Positions 12,320-24,065 of a DNA stretch of 64,000 bases are shown here, piece after piece. Origin of the DNA: Tricholoma matsutake (Eukaryota; Basidiomycota; Agaricomycetes; Agaricales; Tricholomataceae). Every line of letters starts with the position of its first letter. The stretch's first letter is position 1. The notes under the pieces are model-generated. The model was not told the origin of the DNA. It saw only the letters and a list, made by a program, of their open reading frames with translations, and did not search any database. The stretch covers positions 2,046,001-2,110,000 of the forward strand of contig AP026544.2 in assembly GCA_026075535.2 (NCBI GenBank), in the 5' to 3' direction. A program made the translations under genes and the position numbers.

Positions 12320-14259
12320 AACTGAAACATTTTAAAATAAAGAATAGCCAGGTCATTGAATAAAGTGGGTGATGTTATAAGGGCAACCTTAGCCTCTAGC
12401 AAAGGGAAATCCGAAGAAAGAATTCTAAAGATCCTTTTTCCAGTGCCCAGTATATGTGAAAACTGCAAAAATCAAATAATAACTAAAAATAGAAAAGGCA
12501 GAGATATGCTGATCAAGGCCGCCGCATGACGTAATACAAAGGGACAAATGTCAGGAGGGTACTCCGTCCCTAAATATAAAACTGTCAACATGCACAAATG
12601 CAGTAGAAGGGGAAATTAGTAATAAAATAAGGGAAAAATCATAGAAAATGAAGAATAGAAGGAAATGAGGCAAGAAAAAATATAGGATGAACATAAAAAA
12701 TAGGAGAAACACATGGGACATCCTCTAGTCCCCTTACAGATGTGGCCCAACAAAGGAAAGTACAGATATCTGTTGCAATTGAGATGACTGTTTAACAACA
12801 GTTCGAAGTCATCTGAAGACAAGTCTTGGGGGTGGCCTTGAACAGCAAAGAAGCTTAGGTATGTAGTCATGCTTACATGTGCTGTTACATTGAAAGCAAA
12901 CGGTTAGCTGTGATATGTAAGTTGAAGGCTGGATGATCAGATGGTAGCTGCAGTGCAGCAGTATAGCATAGGTGTAAAGTGTAAGAAGGTGTTTGTGGAC
13001 AAGATGCCAATATGGGTGTGGGGCTAGATTGTATATAAAGTTTTTTATTGCATATAAAGCAGGTGTTATCACATCATCATTTGTATGGAGCATATCCATG
13101 GTCATGAAAGCTGCAGTGCCATGACATAATTGTAATCCAGTCAGATCATTTATGTGGATGTCCACATTTTCAGAAAGTTTATGGACAAAGTCCACACCGT
13201 AGTCCAAGTCACTATTGGTATGAATGCCCAAGGATGTATGACCTGCAGCATCATGATCAGGCTGGAAGGTTGATGTGATTTTAGAGCTGATGAAGAAGGG
13301 AGTTAAAGAGGATAAGGCTGTATTAATTGAGGTGGTAGCAAAACAGGGATTCATGTCTTTCAACATTGTGTTGGAGATAGACTACAATGGTGGTTAATTT
13401 CATCATAGTTGATGTTCATTTCAACCTACTTGGTGTGCTGGGTCATTAAATTCCCTATGCTATTGTCACGAAATTAGGGTGACTAATGCCAGTGGTTACT
13501 AAATCCACATACACAGTAATAGTAGCAGGTTTTACCCAAGTTTGAAAGGCCAACATGGCCATAAAGCCATAGGCATAAAGCCAAAGCAGGTTGAATATCC
13601 AGTTTAACATTGTGGTGGGAGCAGAAGTGCAAAAATAGGGGCCATGATTCATCCATGGAAAAACAGCCATAAAAGGTCATCCCACTTTGATGAGATGAAC
13701 TACAGGCCATTTTTTTGTTTTCACAAACTGTTTTTATATACTATGACACATACTGTACTTGTGCTAGAAGGCCAATGCTTTGCATGTCATGTCCGAGTTC
13801 TTAGGGGTTAGAGGTTTTAGATCCAGGATTATTCCCACTGGCACATTGCTTGATTCATATTTAGTATATATATATTGCTAATATTGCATGAGAAAGTTGT
13901 GGTGATATTCTGGATTCCTTTCTAAGAGTGACTCCAGTCAGTATTCCATCATGAAACCACCACTGATCTTCATGATCTAAGCAATGGCTGGTAAAGTGTT
14001 CATGAGTTAGATATATGATTCCACACAGATGGTAAGTGTGATATATATCTTCAGCAGCTATGTGCAGTGTTACTCAGAGTTGGAGTATTTATTCCCCATT
14101 CAAATGCTAGCTAGTAAAGGTTGGTGGGACAGTATTGTTGTTGATCTTAGTTGATGCTGATTGCAACTCCGGCATCTTGATGGTAGAAGTTCTTGGAAAT
14201 GATTCATAATACTTTGAAGAGATTGGGATGGCTCAGTTGCAAACACCTTAATCATTGCA
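12320..14259. other. No assignable gene
   Basis: Low-complexity AT-rich flanks and a 185-codon minus-strand frame at 12809-13366 of unrecognised, unconvincing composition. No repeats with known partners in this window were found. It separates two same-orientation Helitron copies. Confidence 0.4.
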
Positions 14260-15183
14260 TTACAGTTGTCTCATGAAACATTGCACATTCATACATTGTC
14301 TTGTGGTTTTTGTGACTGCAGTTTCCCTTTGTAATAAAGTTAAAAAAATGTTATGTACACTTGTATAGTGCCCATAATGATATGAAGAATCTGATAAGCT
14401 GGCAAAATGATGTCTCATGTGTTCTCTGATAGTTTCCAATAAAACCTGTGGATTATTTGTTAGTTGATTAAATCCTGCCACTAGCATGTTTAACTCAGTG
14501 TTTACTATTTGCTGCCAAATTGTTGTGTAGTAAGTTGGGTCTTGGTGCCAGGTGTTAAATAAAATTGCCAGGACAGCATCGTAAGAACTGCTGTTGTTCT
14601 TCCACCTGGTTCCTAGAAGACTGTTCTCTGGTTCTTCCTGCATCACATGAGGCTTGCTGTGTACTCCTATTTTTGTAGTCTTTTTAGCTGGCAGCTGATC
14701 ATGCTTAAAGTCTTCTGCTTTTCTTTTGAGTCTGCAATTCACTTCTTTATCTATAGCCTGTCGCTCTTTTGCCTTTATGATTGCCCATTCAATATTTGCA
14801 TGATTCCATTCTAAATAAGGATCTTCCTTGCTCCATGCAATTGCAGGATGTGTAGTCAATGGGACAAAGGATTCTCCTTTCCATTTCTGAAAATTAGATA
14901 TCAGAGTGTTTTGTCTGTCTGCTGTTACAATATGAGTTGGAAGACAACCTTCATATTGCAATGTGGTAATCAAATCTAGTAGCTCTTTTTCTCTGAATTC
15001 TTGATGTAAAGCACCTGAGGCACCACCTGTTATCTTATTGCTATGGATTCCTGACAAGATCAAAGTGCCTTTAGCAGTTGTGCCTCTTGATAAAGCAGTA
15101 TAATAGCCTTGATGTGTTCTAGTCTCTGCAAGATCAGCAACATTTTTCTGTTGGGTTTTGCCTTGTGAAGCATAATGTGTCAT
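14260..15183 (-). pseudogene. Helitron copy 2: helicase motifs V-VI plus C-terminal protease-like domain
   Basis: The frame begins with THYASQGKTQQKN and YYTALSRGTTAKGTLIL (SF1B motifs V and VI). A basic linker (NCRLKRKAEDFKHDQLPAKK) follows, then a C-terminal domain starting WKNNSSSYDAVLAILFN. Family members usually read NSCxYD here, resembling the catalytic-cysteine box of a papain-like/ubiquitin hydrolase fold. In this copy the Cys position is Ser. The matching histidine box is visible in copy 3 (32752-33246). The stop at 14260 truncates the domain before that box. Confidence 0.75.
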
Positions 15184-16736
15184 AGCAAAATTTAGTAAAG
15201 CTTCAACTTGGTTTCAAGATATCACTAAAGAAGTATCATCTGTGAGTTGGCAGGAAGTATTAGTTGTAGTTTTAACCAAAGGTACTACATTAAGAGGTAA
15301 GTCTGGAAGCTGCACAGATTGAGTCGGGTTCACAAGTTTGAGAAATAATGTTTCTAGATGCATATCTTCTTTGGTGCCTTTGCTATATTCCCAACCATAA
15401 ACAGTTGCTTCTTGACTTTTTGTCATACATAATTCTGTTGCCACATTATGTCAAATCATAATTGGCATGCCCACACAAATTGATAGTTTAGCAGGAATCA
15501 ATTTAGAGTTTCTGCATGGTGGCTGATTCCATAAACTCTGTTGTATTTCTCTGGTTAATTTGGTATGGTGTACAAGTCATCTTCTGCCTGCTGCTCTTTT
15601 TGTTGTCTCATCATCATCACTAGATGGAATGGTGTCTTGAGACAAGAAATGGTTCAATTGCTGGCCAGTTTCTGCTGCAAATCTAAGGCCACCTAATCAG
15701 TTGATTTCATCTTTCTGAGAATTAAGTGCTGTGATGATTTATACATTTCTAAACTCTTTTTGTGACACATGTCATTGTCCTTTGATTTTACTTGATACAA
15801 GTGTGTTTAAAAATGCAATATCTGCCTGAGTGCATGCCTTGTACCCCATATTTTGCAATGCAGTTTGAAACTGCAAATCTCTGTGGGAGTCAGCAACTTG
15901 TCTCTGATTCTGCTGTAAGATTATAACAGTAGTCACTTGGTGCCATAATGTCTTTCCCATGGCTGCTTCTTGACTTTGTATTGACTGTGCATTAATACCA
16001 ATTGTCTGACTATACAAGGAAGAATTTTCACCTCCAATAGGTGGTGGTAATTGTGCAAAATCACCAGAAAAAATCATATGCATACCACCAAAAGGAGACG
16101 TTGGATTGTTCATAAGCTCAGCCTGTCTTGCACTAATGCAATATAAGTCTTGGCAAGATAGCATGGACACTTCATCAAAAAAAATGTAGTCTACTCCTTG
16201 TAGTCATGTTTTTGCTTGTGCTAATTGAACAACACTTGTTCTTCTTCCTTCTGAGTGAATTGCAAACATGTAATAGTAGGTTGAGCCATTTAGTAAAGAT
16301 GCAGCACTTCCAGTAGGAGCTACAATTACCAATTTTGTGTAAATAAATGTATTAGTGCATTTAGCACCCTGGTTTTCCCTGTACCTTCCATACCAGCAAG
16401 GTCCATTTTCAATTGTTCAGGATTTTCACTACAGGAATGATTTGCTACAATTGGGTAAGCTCTTTCTTGTTCAGTGTTCAATCCAAATGTTTTTACTATG
16501 TTGTCTATCAAAGGTTGCCATTTCAGTGTTGCCCTTTTTCTTTCTAAATGAGATTTGTCTACTACTTTTACTTCATTTGGTGTCCAATTTACTGCATGTC
16601 CTTTTTTCTGTTGTACTTGGTCCTGAGGCAAAAATTGAGCTCTTTCTTCTAAAACATGAGCATGTGCTGCCATTACATCAGCATTCCACTGTCCTGGAGG
16701 CTTACTCACTGACACAGGCTCTGGTGCTAATTGCAA
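15184..16736 (-). pseudogene. Helitron copy 2: PIF1 helicase core
   Basis: Frames carry AGMEGTGKTRVL (Walker A), IFFDEVSMLSCQDLY (Walker B with DE retained), MHMIFSGDFAQLPPPIGG and MATELCMTKSQEATVYGWEY. Stops and small indels interrupt it at about 15.2, 15.7 and 16.2-16.3 kb. It belongs to the same family as copy 1, which lies 2 kb to the left in the same orientation. A tandem or nested history is possible. Confidence 0.85.
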
Positions 16737-17966
16737 ATCTGAAGGTAACAGTTTTGCATTACAGTTTGTCCATCCTGCCTCAGTCAGTGTTTTCTAATTG
16801 AAGTCATCATACCTTGCATTCATAGCTGAGCCTTACCAAATGTTGATGAAATGTGAATGTCTGCCACAATGTCTGCATACTCTGCTGTATCTAAATTATT
16901 ATCTGCAATTGTTTGATCAAGATTGGTCCATACTGTGTTGTCTTCTTCTGCCCAACTTGGTATTGAGACTGCTCCTTTTTTCATTTGAGCATGAAAATCA
17001 TCTTGTGCACCTAAACATTCATATTGTATGTTCATATTAGCCATAATTTCTTCTTGACATTTTGAAAAGCTGTATTTTATGAAGGCATCATTCCATGTGT
17101 CATTTTCGTGTTTCAAATGTAAACCTGTTCTCCATGGCCTAAACAAAGTGAGCATGGCACTGCAATAACATTCTCGATCTCCTTGGTCACATTGTGGAAT
17201 AGCAGTTCCAATAAAATTTGGAATTTGTGCTTTACTAGGTGCCAACCAACAACTTGCATGTGTTGTTGAAAAGGGATGCTCTAGTAAAAATTTGAGCAAA
17301 GAAGCTTGTGGTTTAACTTGTATTTTTTCTTCATCATCAACTTCAGAGTTTGAGTTGTTATCTGGAACCACAGTATAATGAGAGAGGTTGTTAACCTTTG
17401 ATTTTAACATGTTGGCAGTGAGATATCCAGTCATATAAGCAGACAGACTCTAACTCTGGTGCATGCAAAAGATAGTCATCTACTGGTGAAAACCCAACTA
17501 TGTTGTGATGCTGTCAAAGTATTGCTACCTTCTCTGGCATCTTGTCTGTTGGATGTTCTTGAGATATTGTAGGATCAGTATTCCATGCAGCATGAGCTTT
17601 TGATACAAATGATTGCCAGTAAAAAGGAACAAAAGTATAATTGGTGTAGTGGCCTGGATTATCTAAAAGATATAAACATATCATTGGTGATCCCATTTCC
17701 ATCTTTGCAGATAAACAATTAACAATCTTGGTCATCAATTGATGTGCCTTTGCCTGTCAGACTTCTTCTCCTGCCATCAATTCGGCATTCTTCTGAAATA
17801 TGGCTCTGACTGTATCAAATATTATATGAGTTTTTAAAGTTGGTTTTGTGATGTAGTTAGAAATGTACAATAACACAGCCTTGATAGCAGTTCCAGATTG
17901 CAAACTAGTGACATCAGTATTGCTTCTGAACAGATATGTTATAGGATATGTAATTGTATTTAGCAT
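16737..17966 (-). pseudogene. Helitron copy 2: two-tyrosine motif and linker; HUH domain missing
   Basis: Starts at about 17966 with YLFRSNTDVTSLQSGTAIKA and LLYISNYITKPTLKTH; the YISNYITK segment is the expected two-tyrosine nuclease motif. It continues with CLYLLDNPGHYTNYTFVPFYW, HPFSTTHASCWLAPSK and CLGAQDDFHAQMKKG. Everything N-terminal to it (zinc cluster, DUF6570, HUH) is absent; homology fades by about 18000. It therefore complements copy 1, which has HUH but lacks this segment. Confidence 0.8.
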
Positions 17967-18111
17967 TCACTCTTTTTACTTGTTGATTTTTCATGAGAAT
18001 AGTGGTCTCATGTAGGTGATGTATAGTATGAACTGTGTTCATGAGTAGTAGCTTATGAACTGTGTTCACTCTTCCATATGATACTGGTAGCACCTGGCAT
18101 GTCCTGATAAG

Positions 18112-18500
18112 TAAAAAATGCTCTTCAATGAAGCTTCATAAATAATATCTGAGTAGAGTAGAACATACTGTGAATCTAATGATAAATAGCCAATTCTCTT
18201 TATGCTGTTTGTCAGCAGAGAATATTGCCTAGTATTGTTGTTTCTATATATAAGTGTTGTGATCAAGCTTCATGAATAAGCTCTGAGTAGAGCAAAACAA
18301 ACTGTGAATCTAATGATAAGCAGCCAATTCTCCTAACACCGTTTGTTGGCAGAGAACATTGCCAAGTATCATTGTCTCTATTTCAGTGTTTCAACAAAGG
18401 TTTGTGAATAAGATTTGAGTAGATCAGAACCAACTGTGGATCTAATGATAAGCAGCTAAGTATACTAATGCCATCTGTCAGCAGAATTTGTTGTTCAACA
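18112..18500. repeat. Tandem array of about 136 bp, three copies
   Basis: Words such as CTGAGTAGAGYARAACA, TGTGAATCTAATGATAA and TCAGCAGAGAAYATTGCC recur at about 136-bp spacing starting near 18131, 18267 and 18402. Copies diverge by scattered substitutions. It is not coding and sits just upstream of the truncated 5' edge of Helitron copy 2. Confidence 0.8.
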
Positions 18501-18879
18501 GGTCTCAAGTCACTGCTAGATGACATTTCACAGCTTTAGTTCAATTGTCTTGTTGCATAAGAAGTGTTTTAACTTACACACTTGAGTTCATTGCACAGTC
18601 CCCATTGTCTTTTTTTGAAATCATGTTGTCTTGTAGTGCATAAAACCAGGAAGCAAACAACTAGAGAGAACTTCATACAGTGGAGGATGATTTGCATGCT
18701 GGTAGAAGTTAAAGACAAGAAGTCTTGCTCTAGTCTCACAAATGTGTCGCTTAATTAGCCATGTGACACCAAGTTGAACGTGTCCAAGACCAATTTTGTC
18801 TCGAATCATCCTATGAGAAATTGATTGTAGGTGTGGTGGCAAACACCATGTCGACTCTACCCTCCCTCTCTTGTCCTTC
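18501..18879. other. No gene seen
   Basis: Unique-looking AT-rich sequence between the satellite array and hairpin-element debris. No open frame of recognisable content. Confidence 0.4.
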
Positions 18880-19632
18880 AGCATCATTCCCTCTCCCCGC
18901 TGGCATTGGCTCATATGCACCAGCCTTTCTCCCTATGAGCAGTTGCTTGTAGTGGAGGGGTCTGGTGCTGTGGGCATCATCGTCCAGTGTTGAAATGGCT
19001 GGGTCATCATTGTCAATTGCAGGAAAAGGAAAATGAAAAAAAAAAAAAACTTACTTATGGCCCAGGAGATGTCAACATCTCCTGGGCCCTTGTTCTTGCC
19101 TCTCCATTGTTTCCTTGTCATTCCCACCTGCCATCATCATTGTCATCATCATCCCCATTCGCCTTCTCTTTGTCATCGCCACCCCTGATGCATAGGGTGT
19201 GTGTCATCATTCCATCTTCATGGTGGGGTTCTGAGGCTATCATCCAAGCCCACCATTGTCCATTTACCCTACCCAACCTGCAAGCAGGTGCTTACAGTGG
19301 TGGGGATAGGTGGCAGTTGGCATTGTCATGTGAGCGCATGTATACAGGGGTTTCTGGGTACTTTACAAATAAATATCCACCTTGTAGGGTCTCCCTGTGT
19401 TCTTCTGCATCCTCCCAGCTCGTGTTGACTTCCTTTCATCTCGTTTGAATGGGGAGGAGAAAATCAGGTGGCTGCAGTCCTGCATTGCACGTTTCCTGTC
19501 CTCATTAATCATCGCCAGTACTGTACAATCCAAAAAACAATAGGATACAATTAGTTTATTGATTAACCTGATAAACAAAAGGAAAAAACAACTTATCTTT
19601 GGCTCAAATGACAGTTGTCATTGTTCAAGCCT
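18880..19632 (+). mobile_element. Internal debris of the hairpin-rich TIR element
   Basis: Holds a TATGAGCAGTTGCTTGTA palindrome (18933-18950) and a CAAGCAGGTGCTTACAG one near 19280. Two A-rich blocks are each followed by ACTTA and a GGCC-type hairpin: GGCCCAGGAGATGT/ACATCTCCTGGGCC (19059-19088) and GGCTCAAATGACA/TGTCATTGTTCAAGCC (19602-19632). These are the same modules and order as inside 30743-32747. The TIRs were not found. Confidence 0.55.
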
Positions 19633-20047
19633 GCAATCTGTCTTGTTGGCATGTTTGCAGGTGATGACAGTAGTGAAGTGGAGTGTGGATGCTGTCTCAT
19701 AGTAAATAACATAGATAAGTCATCTTCTGCCTGTGTATCGTCCAATCAGATCATTTGCAGGTGGATCAGCATGCTGGTAAACACCTGTGTGACACCATCA
19801 AACCTACTACTTAGTAAGGGAACCAGGGTGCCTGCTTCATTACTAACTAGCTAGGTTTAGCTACTGTGGATAGATTCACATCAGGGAATACCACATTTGC
19901 CAACTATCAGTAAATTACACATATTCCAGGTATTCCAGTAACTTCTCATAATCCATGATATTCTTGGGACATTTGTCAATCCTGAAATGAGCTTCGACAT
20001 TTCTTCGGTATTGTGAAATAATCAAAACACTTAGAAACAATTGTGTA
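19633..20047. other. No gene; weak ATTCCAGG words
   Basis: About 19925-19945 has ATTCCAGGTATTCCAG, the sort of word seen in the subterminal zones of the TIR elements, but no terminal TTTACA...CCCC sequence was found. Confidence 0.35.
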
Positions 20048-20126
20048 TGTCAGGATTCAAACCCTTGGTGCCAAAATAATTTAAGTTAGTCTGGCACACT
20101 TAACCATTAAACCACATGGACAACAT
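20048..20126 (-). promoter_or_regulatory. tRNA-like module with Pol III A and B box words
   Basis: On the minus strand a D-arm/A-box like word TGGTTTAATGGTTAAG is followed about 30 nt later by the B-box like GGGTTTGAATCC. Pairing of an acceptor stem is weak. It resembles the tRNA-like heads found inside the TIR elements and may be a SINE head or a remnant of such an element. Confidence 0.4.
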
Positions 20127-20559
20127 GAATGCATCTTCTTGGCAAACTTTATTGTGCCTGAGGTGGGAAGTGTGAAACTAAAATCTTGTGCAAGGCAGTT
20201 TGAACTCCACCATGATGAAAATTTCATTCGAATTCATTTTCCAACCATCCTTTCTTCCTTCCCCCCCACCATCATCAATGATGATTCATTTTTCTGCCCC
20301 TCATTTTTTCTTAACTTACAGTTTGTGCTGACCTGACATCAAGAGTTCCACATACCACAAGTTTTATGAATTATGACCTCTGCCCACAGTGGAAATCATT
20401 GCACGATGGAATATGTTTCTGTTTGTCATATCACGCAAAACTTCTTGTAGGGCATTCCACCAGATCCATTGCTGTGTACGTCCACCATTCTTCATCATTA
20501 AATACCTTTTCATCAGTATTACAGTCAGGTTATCTACTTGAATCTGCAATGATGACCCA

Positions 20560-21600
20560 TGCTGCATGCCCACCTCCTCCTCCCCATCCAAGCAGGATGT
20601 GAATGACTTGTTTGGGCTGGATTGATCCCAGGGGAGTACTGGGAGGCTGTCCAGTGGGCTATTCATGAGGTATGTACCCAAATGAATTGGGTCACCCGCT
20701 ATGTCACCGCTAACCACCCATCCTTTGAAACAGGAAATGTCACCAGAAGAGCAACAGCACGTTACAACATGGAGGCCCTGCCCTCTGACTAGCAATGTGT
20801 TCAGTCTCTGTTGAGCTATCCTCAGTTTATTGCCTTTTTGGGACTACTTGGTTGAACACACCCTCTTGTGTATCCTATTGCCTCAGCTCCTATCTGGATG
20901 GTCTCCAATCTGAGGGAACCTGTCTGACTATAGTATGGTACCATTATCTCTGCACTATATGCAAGTGTAGAAGCCCTGCAGGCTGTAGGTGAGTAACTGT
21001 ATTCCAACTCACTACATTGATCCTCCTCCTCTTTTGTACAGACTCAAGGACCATTACCATGGTCCAATACTACTCAATGTAACCTGGTATGTATGTCTAT
21101 AGAGCCCCTATGAGCTGGCATGGTGCAACAAAGAGATTAGGTGAGTGTGTGAAGTTCCTACCTTGTAGGGTGAAGTATTGACTATATGGATCACTTTTAG
21201 GCTATAAACAAGGGGAACAGGAATGCTCTAGATGTGTAGGAGGAGTTTTGGACAGCAGGGGAAGTGTGTGATGCAAGGTGAGCAAAGTTCACCTCTTCTG
21301 ATGGGGAACCCATGTCCTGGTGAGTCAGGACCTTATTCCCCTGGCTTAACCTTTACTAACCCTTACTCTAATTTACTATTAGGCCTAGGAATCGAAGAAA
21401 GTGAACGTTTTGGTGCCACGGATCTCACAGGGTAAGCATACCTTCTCCTGTATACATGTACTCTCTTATGTCTCTACCAATAACTGCAGGGCCTTTAAAG
21501 GTCTATCAAATCGTTTATTAGGACTATTATACCCTATTTCCATGCGCATTTGGTAAGGGGAAGGCCTGGGAATGCAGGTAAGTAACAACCTCTCCTACCT
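20560..21600 (+). pseudogene. Unrecognised intron-bearing coding remnant
   Basis: One plus-strand frame reads GEYWEAVQWAIHEVCTQMNW, TRYVTANHPSFETGNVTRRA and SLLSYPQFIAFLGLL with only a few stops, then reaches EALQAV before a GTGAGT...TTGTACAG intron-like segment (about 20988-21043). Further intron-like pairs follow (GTAAGC...CTGCAG 21434-21489; GTAAGT...ATACAG 21569-21609). The protein-like composition and repeated splice borders suggest a decayed multi-exon gene. It is not clear whether it is host, captured or part of the element whose LTR-like block starts at 21906. Confidence 0.35.
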
Positions 21601-21905
21601 CTTCATACAGGTGCATTGACAATAAGTTCCTTGTTACAAGCACTTCCTACATCACTCCCCACTTCTACATATATCCCTCTACCCCTCTACATATATATCT
21701 TTGGTTCTAGAGGGTGTGCAAGCCCAGTAGATGGTACCCTGTCTCACACTCCTCTCACTTCTCCTTACTTCACCTCTTCCCCACTCCTGTACAGCCTTCC
21801 CCAGTCATGTATTGAGCTAAATAAATCATTTTAGAGCCATGTATATGTAGTAGAACCCCTCAATAGCAAGAAGAGACCCCTGCTCATCCCTTGTTCAAGG
21901 GAGAA

Positions 21906-22489
21906 TGTTGATTGCATGCTTAAATATAGGTGAAAAAGCGAAAATATATGTTTATAATCACTATATATACATGTATAAGTATCGATATACAAAAAAAGCG
22001 AAGACAAATGGTCAGATATGAGTGGAAAGGCATGCTCATCATCCGGGTTGCATCCGGGATGACGAGCGCGATGTTAGCCGAAGCTGTGGCGCGCGTTGAT
22101 GAACCGTGGGAGGTATTGATTAGGTGTTGATCGGGGTGTCCAAGTCGGGTGGGTTTGTGTATTTGTCGAAAGCTGATAATTTTTTACTTCCCTGACTAAA
22201 GTCATTTGTCAATGCATTTCTGGTGTCGGCAGTATCGTAGACGTGGTCGGCGACGGTCGGCGGCATTAGTTGACGCGAGACCGGGCGTGGGGATGGAGGC
22301 GGCGGGTGACGACAGTTTCAGAGACCAGATGGTGAGGCCAAGCAGTAATTGTCATCTTCGGCAGTTGCCACATCGATAGCTCTGAGTCTTACTTGAGCTC
22401 AGGATGTAATCTATATATAGCATATGAACTAGGGCTCGGAGATCCCCGCACTAATAGATTTGAGACATTCCCTACTCCTCAGTCTAACA
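21906..22489 (+). mobile_element. Candidate LTR (Copia-like), CpG-rich
   Basis: Preceded by a purine tract CAAGGGAGAA like a polypurine tract, it starts TGTTGATTG and a plausible end is CAGTCTAACA at 22489 (TGTT/AACA inverted ends). The interior from about 22040 to 22340 retains many CpG, unlike the rest of the window. There is no second LTR, no primer site and no target duplication in view, so the boundaries are tentative. Confidence 0.35.
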
Positions 22490-23532
22490 TAACCTCGTTC
22501 TATAAATAGAACTCGGAACAAAGTTTAGGACAATCTACCAAAAATGTTCAAGGTATGGGGGAAGTTGGGAAGGTATGGAAAGGGGGGATCATTGGCATAG
22601 GGGTATTCTACTCAAGACAGGGAGTTGCAAGGATAATTACAAACTGGATGTTAGAAGACAGGATGTGGCTGGTGGGCACAAGGTATGTACTTAGAGTGTA
22701 ACCAACCAATACAACAGACTCCAGAGGCAGTTCCTCTTGTCCATCCTTGGACTGCAGCCAAAACAACAAGTGCCTGAAGTCTGCATCAGAGAATGAGAAC
22801 ACTGGCCAATTACTTGTTGCATGGCCATCATATATGAGGACTGTAAAAGAAAACTGATATTACATTTGGTATGGGCATTATGAGGTTCCACTTGCCATGG
22901 TCATTGAAACCCTTAGAAATGGCATAACCCCCCACTACACTCCTGGCAAGCAGTGGAGATGAAATGGACTTGAGGACCTTTGACTTCAATAACAAGGTGG
23001 AGCTAGAGGCAGCACATACTGTTTCCCATTCATGTTTAGTTGCTTATGGACCAACACCCGGTTCAGCAATCCCCACAAAAATAGATTTTGGAACACTGCC
23101 AGGGAACATAACCTCATTCTCAATACTGAGAACTTGGAACTTCCATTGCATCCTGCTTCAATAACCTGTTGTTGTTTGGCCCTTAGTTTCATGGAAAACC
23201 AATTTCTTCCTCATGATTATGCTGTTGCTTATAAATCTGTAATACCTTGGGCTGGTATGTTGTCTTCTGCCTATCATCAATATGCACATAGCCTAGATGG
23301 GAAGCACTATGGAATGACACTGCTTATGTTGACAAGTGCTGTTCCCCTCCATGCTTGCCAAGTTACACTCCTCTTTTCCGGTTCACCCTGGTATGCCCAC
23401 TTACCATAGGAAGATATCTGAATTTTATCCACTTTGCCTGCTTACAATTCTTCCTTGGCACCTGTTGGTGGAGAAAGGCTGTACTTACTCTTGTATCTGT
23501 TAGTTGCATCATTTATTAAAAGAGGTAATTGT
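22490..23532. other. No assignable gene
   Basis: Plus-strand frames at 22611-22960 and 23032-23409 have moderately protein-like composition but no recognised motif. The right part may be the degraded 5' end of the Helitron fragment that becomes recognisable from about 23533. Confidence 0.35.
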
Positions 23533-24065
23533 TGAGTGTCCACTGATCATGTGTTTTGTCATGTAGATCATGTTGATGAAGTGGGATGCCTGAGGTATCT
23601 GATAGAACACTTTGTATATGCTGACTTGCCCCTCCATAACATAGTACCACATATTTCCAAGCAGATGATTAAACAAATTGCACAGATCCATGAGATATCA
23701 CTTGGCTCTTCCTCACATCTCTCTAAAGATCAGCTTATACAGGCTTTTGATTGACACAATTGTGTCAATTGCAATTTTTATACATCTGTTCTGGAAGATC
23801 AACTTTCACCTCCCTCAAAAAAAAATTAGCATCAGCAAATACATTTGCAAACCTCACAAAAGAGGATAGGATTCAGTGCAACAACAAAAAGAAATGAAGC
23901 TGCAGTTTGATCAGACAAAGAGTACCTTTCTTCCTACTGCCTTTCCTCCTCCTGCCTTGACAAAAGATTTAGGTGAAATTGTTGTCAGAGATTGGTGCAC
24001 AGCAACCCATCCATCACAGCTTGAGGAATCTGGTTGTGCTATATGTGGTTAGTTGACACCCATGT
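23533..24065 (+). pseudogene. Helitron copy 3: N-terminal fragment, cut by a Gypsy LTR
   Basis: Carries KQIAQIHEISLGSSSHLSKD, then DTHNCVNCNFYTSVLEDQLS and ATHPSQLEESGCAICG, matching the N-terminal zinc-cluster block of copy 1 (IAQIHEIAMGSH, LEEAGCAVC). Homology ends exactly where an LTR begins with TGTCAAG at 24066. The rest of a same-strand Helitron reappears at 28161, so one Helitron was probably split and partly deleted by nested insertions. Confidence 0.7.

Noticed and set aside
12809..13366. 185-codon minus-strand frame as a host gene
   Set aside because: No recognised motif, unusual His/Thr-rich content, no splice or start context; cannot be distinguished from a chance open frame.
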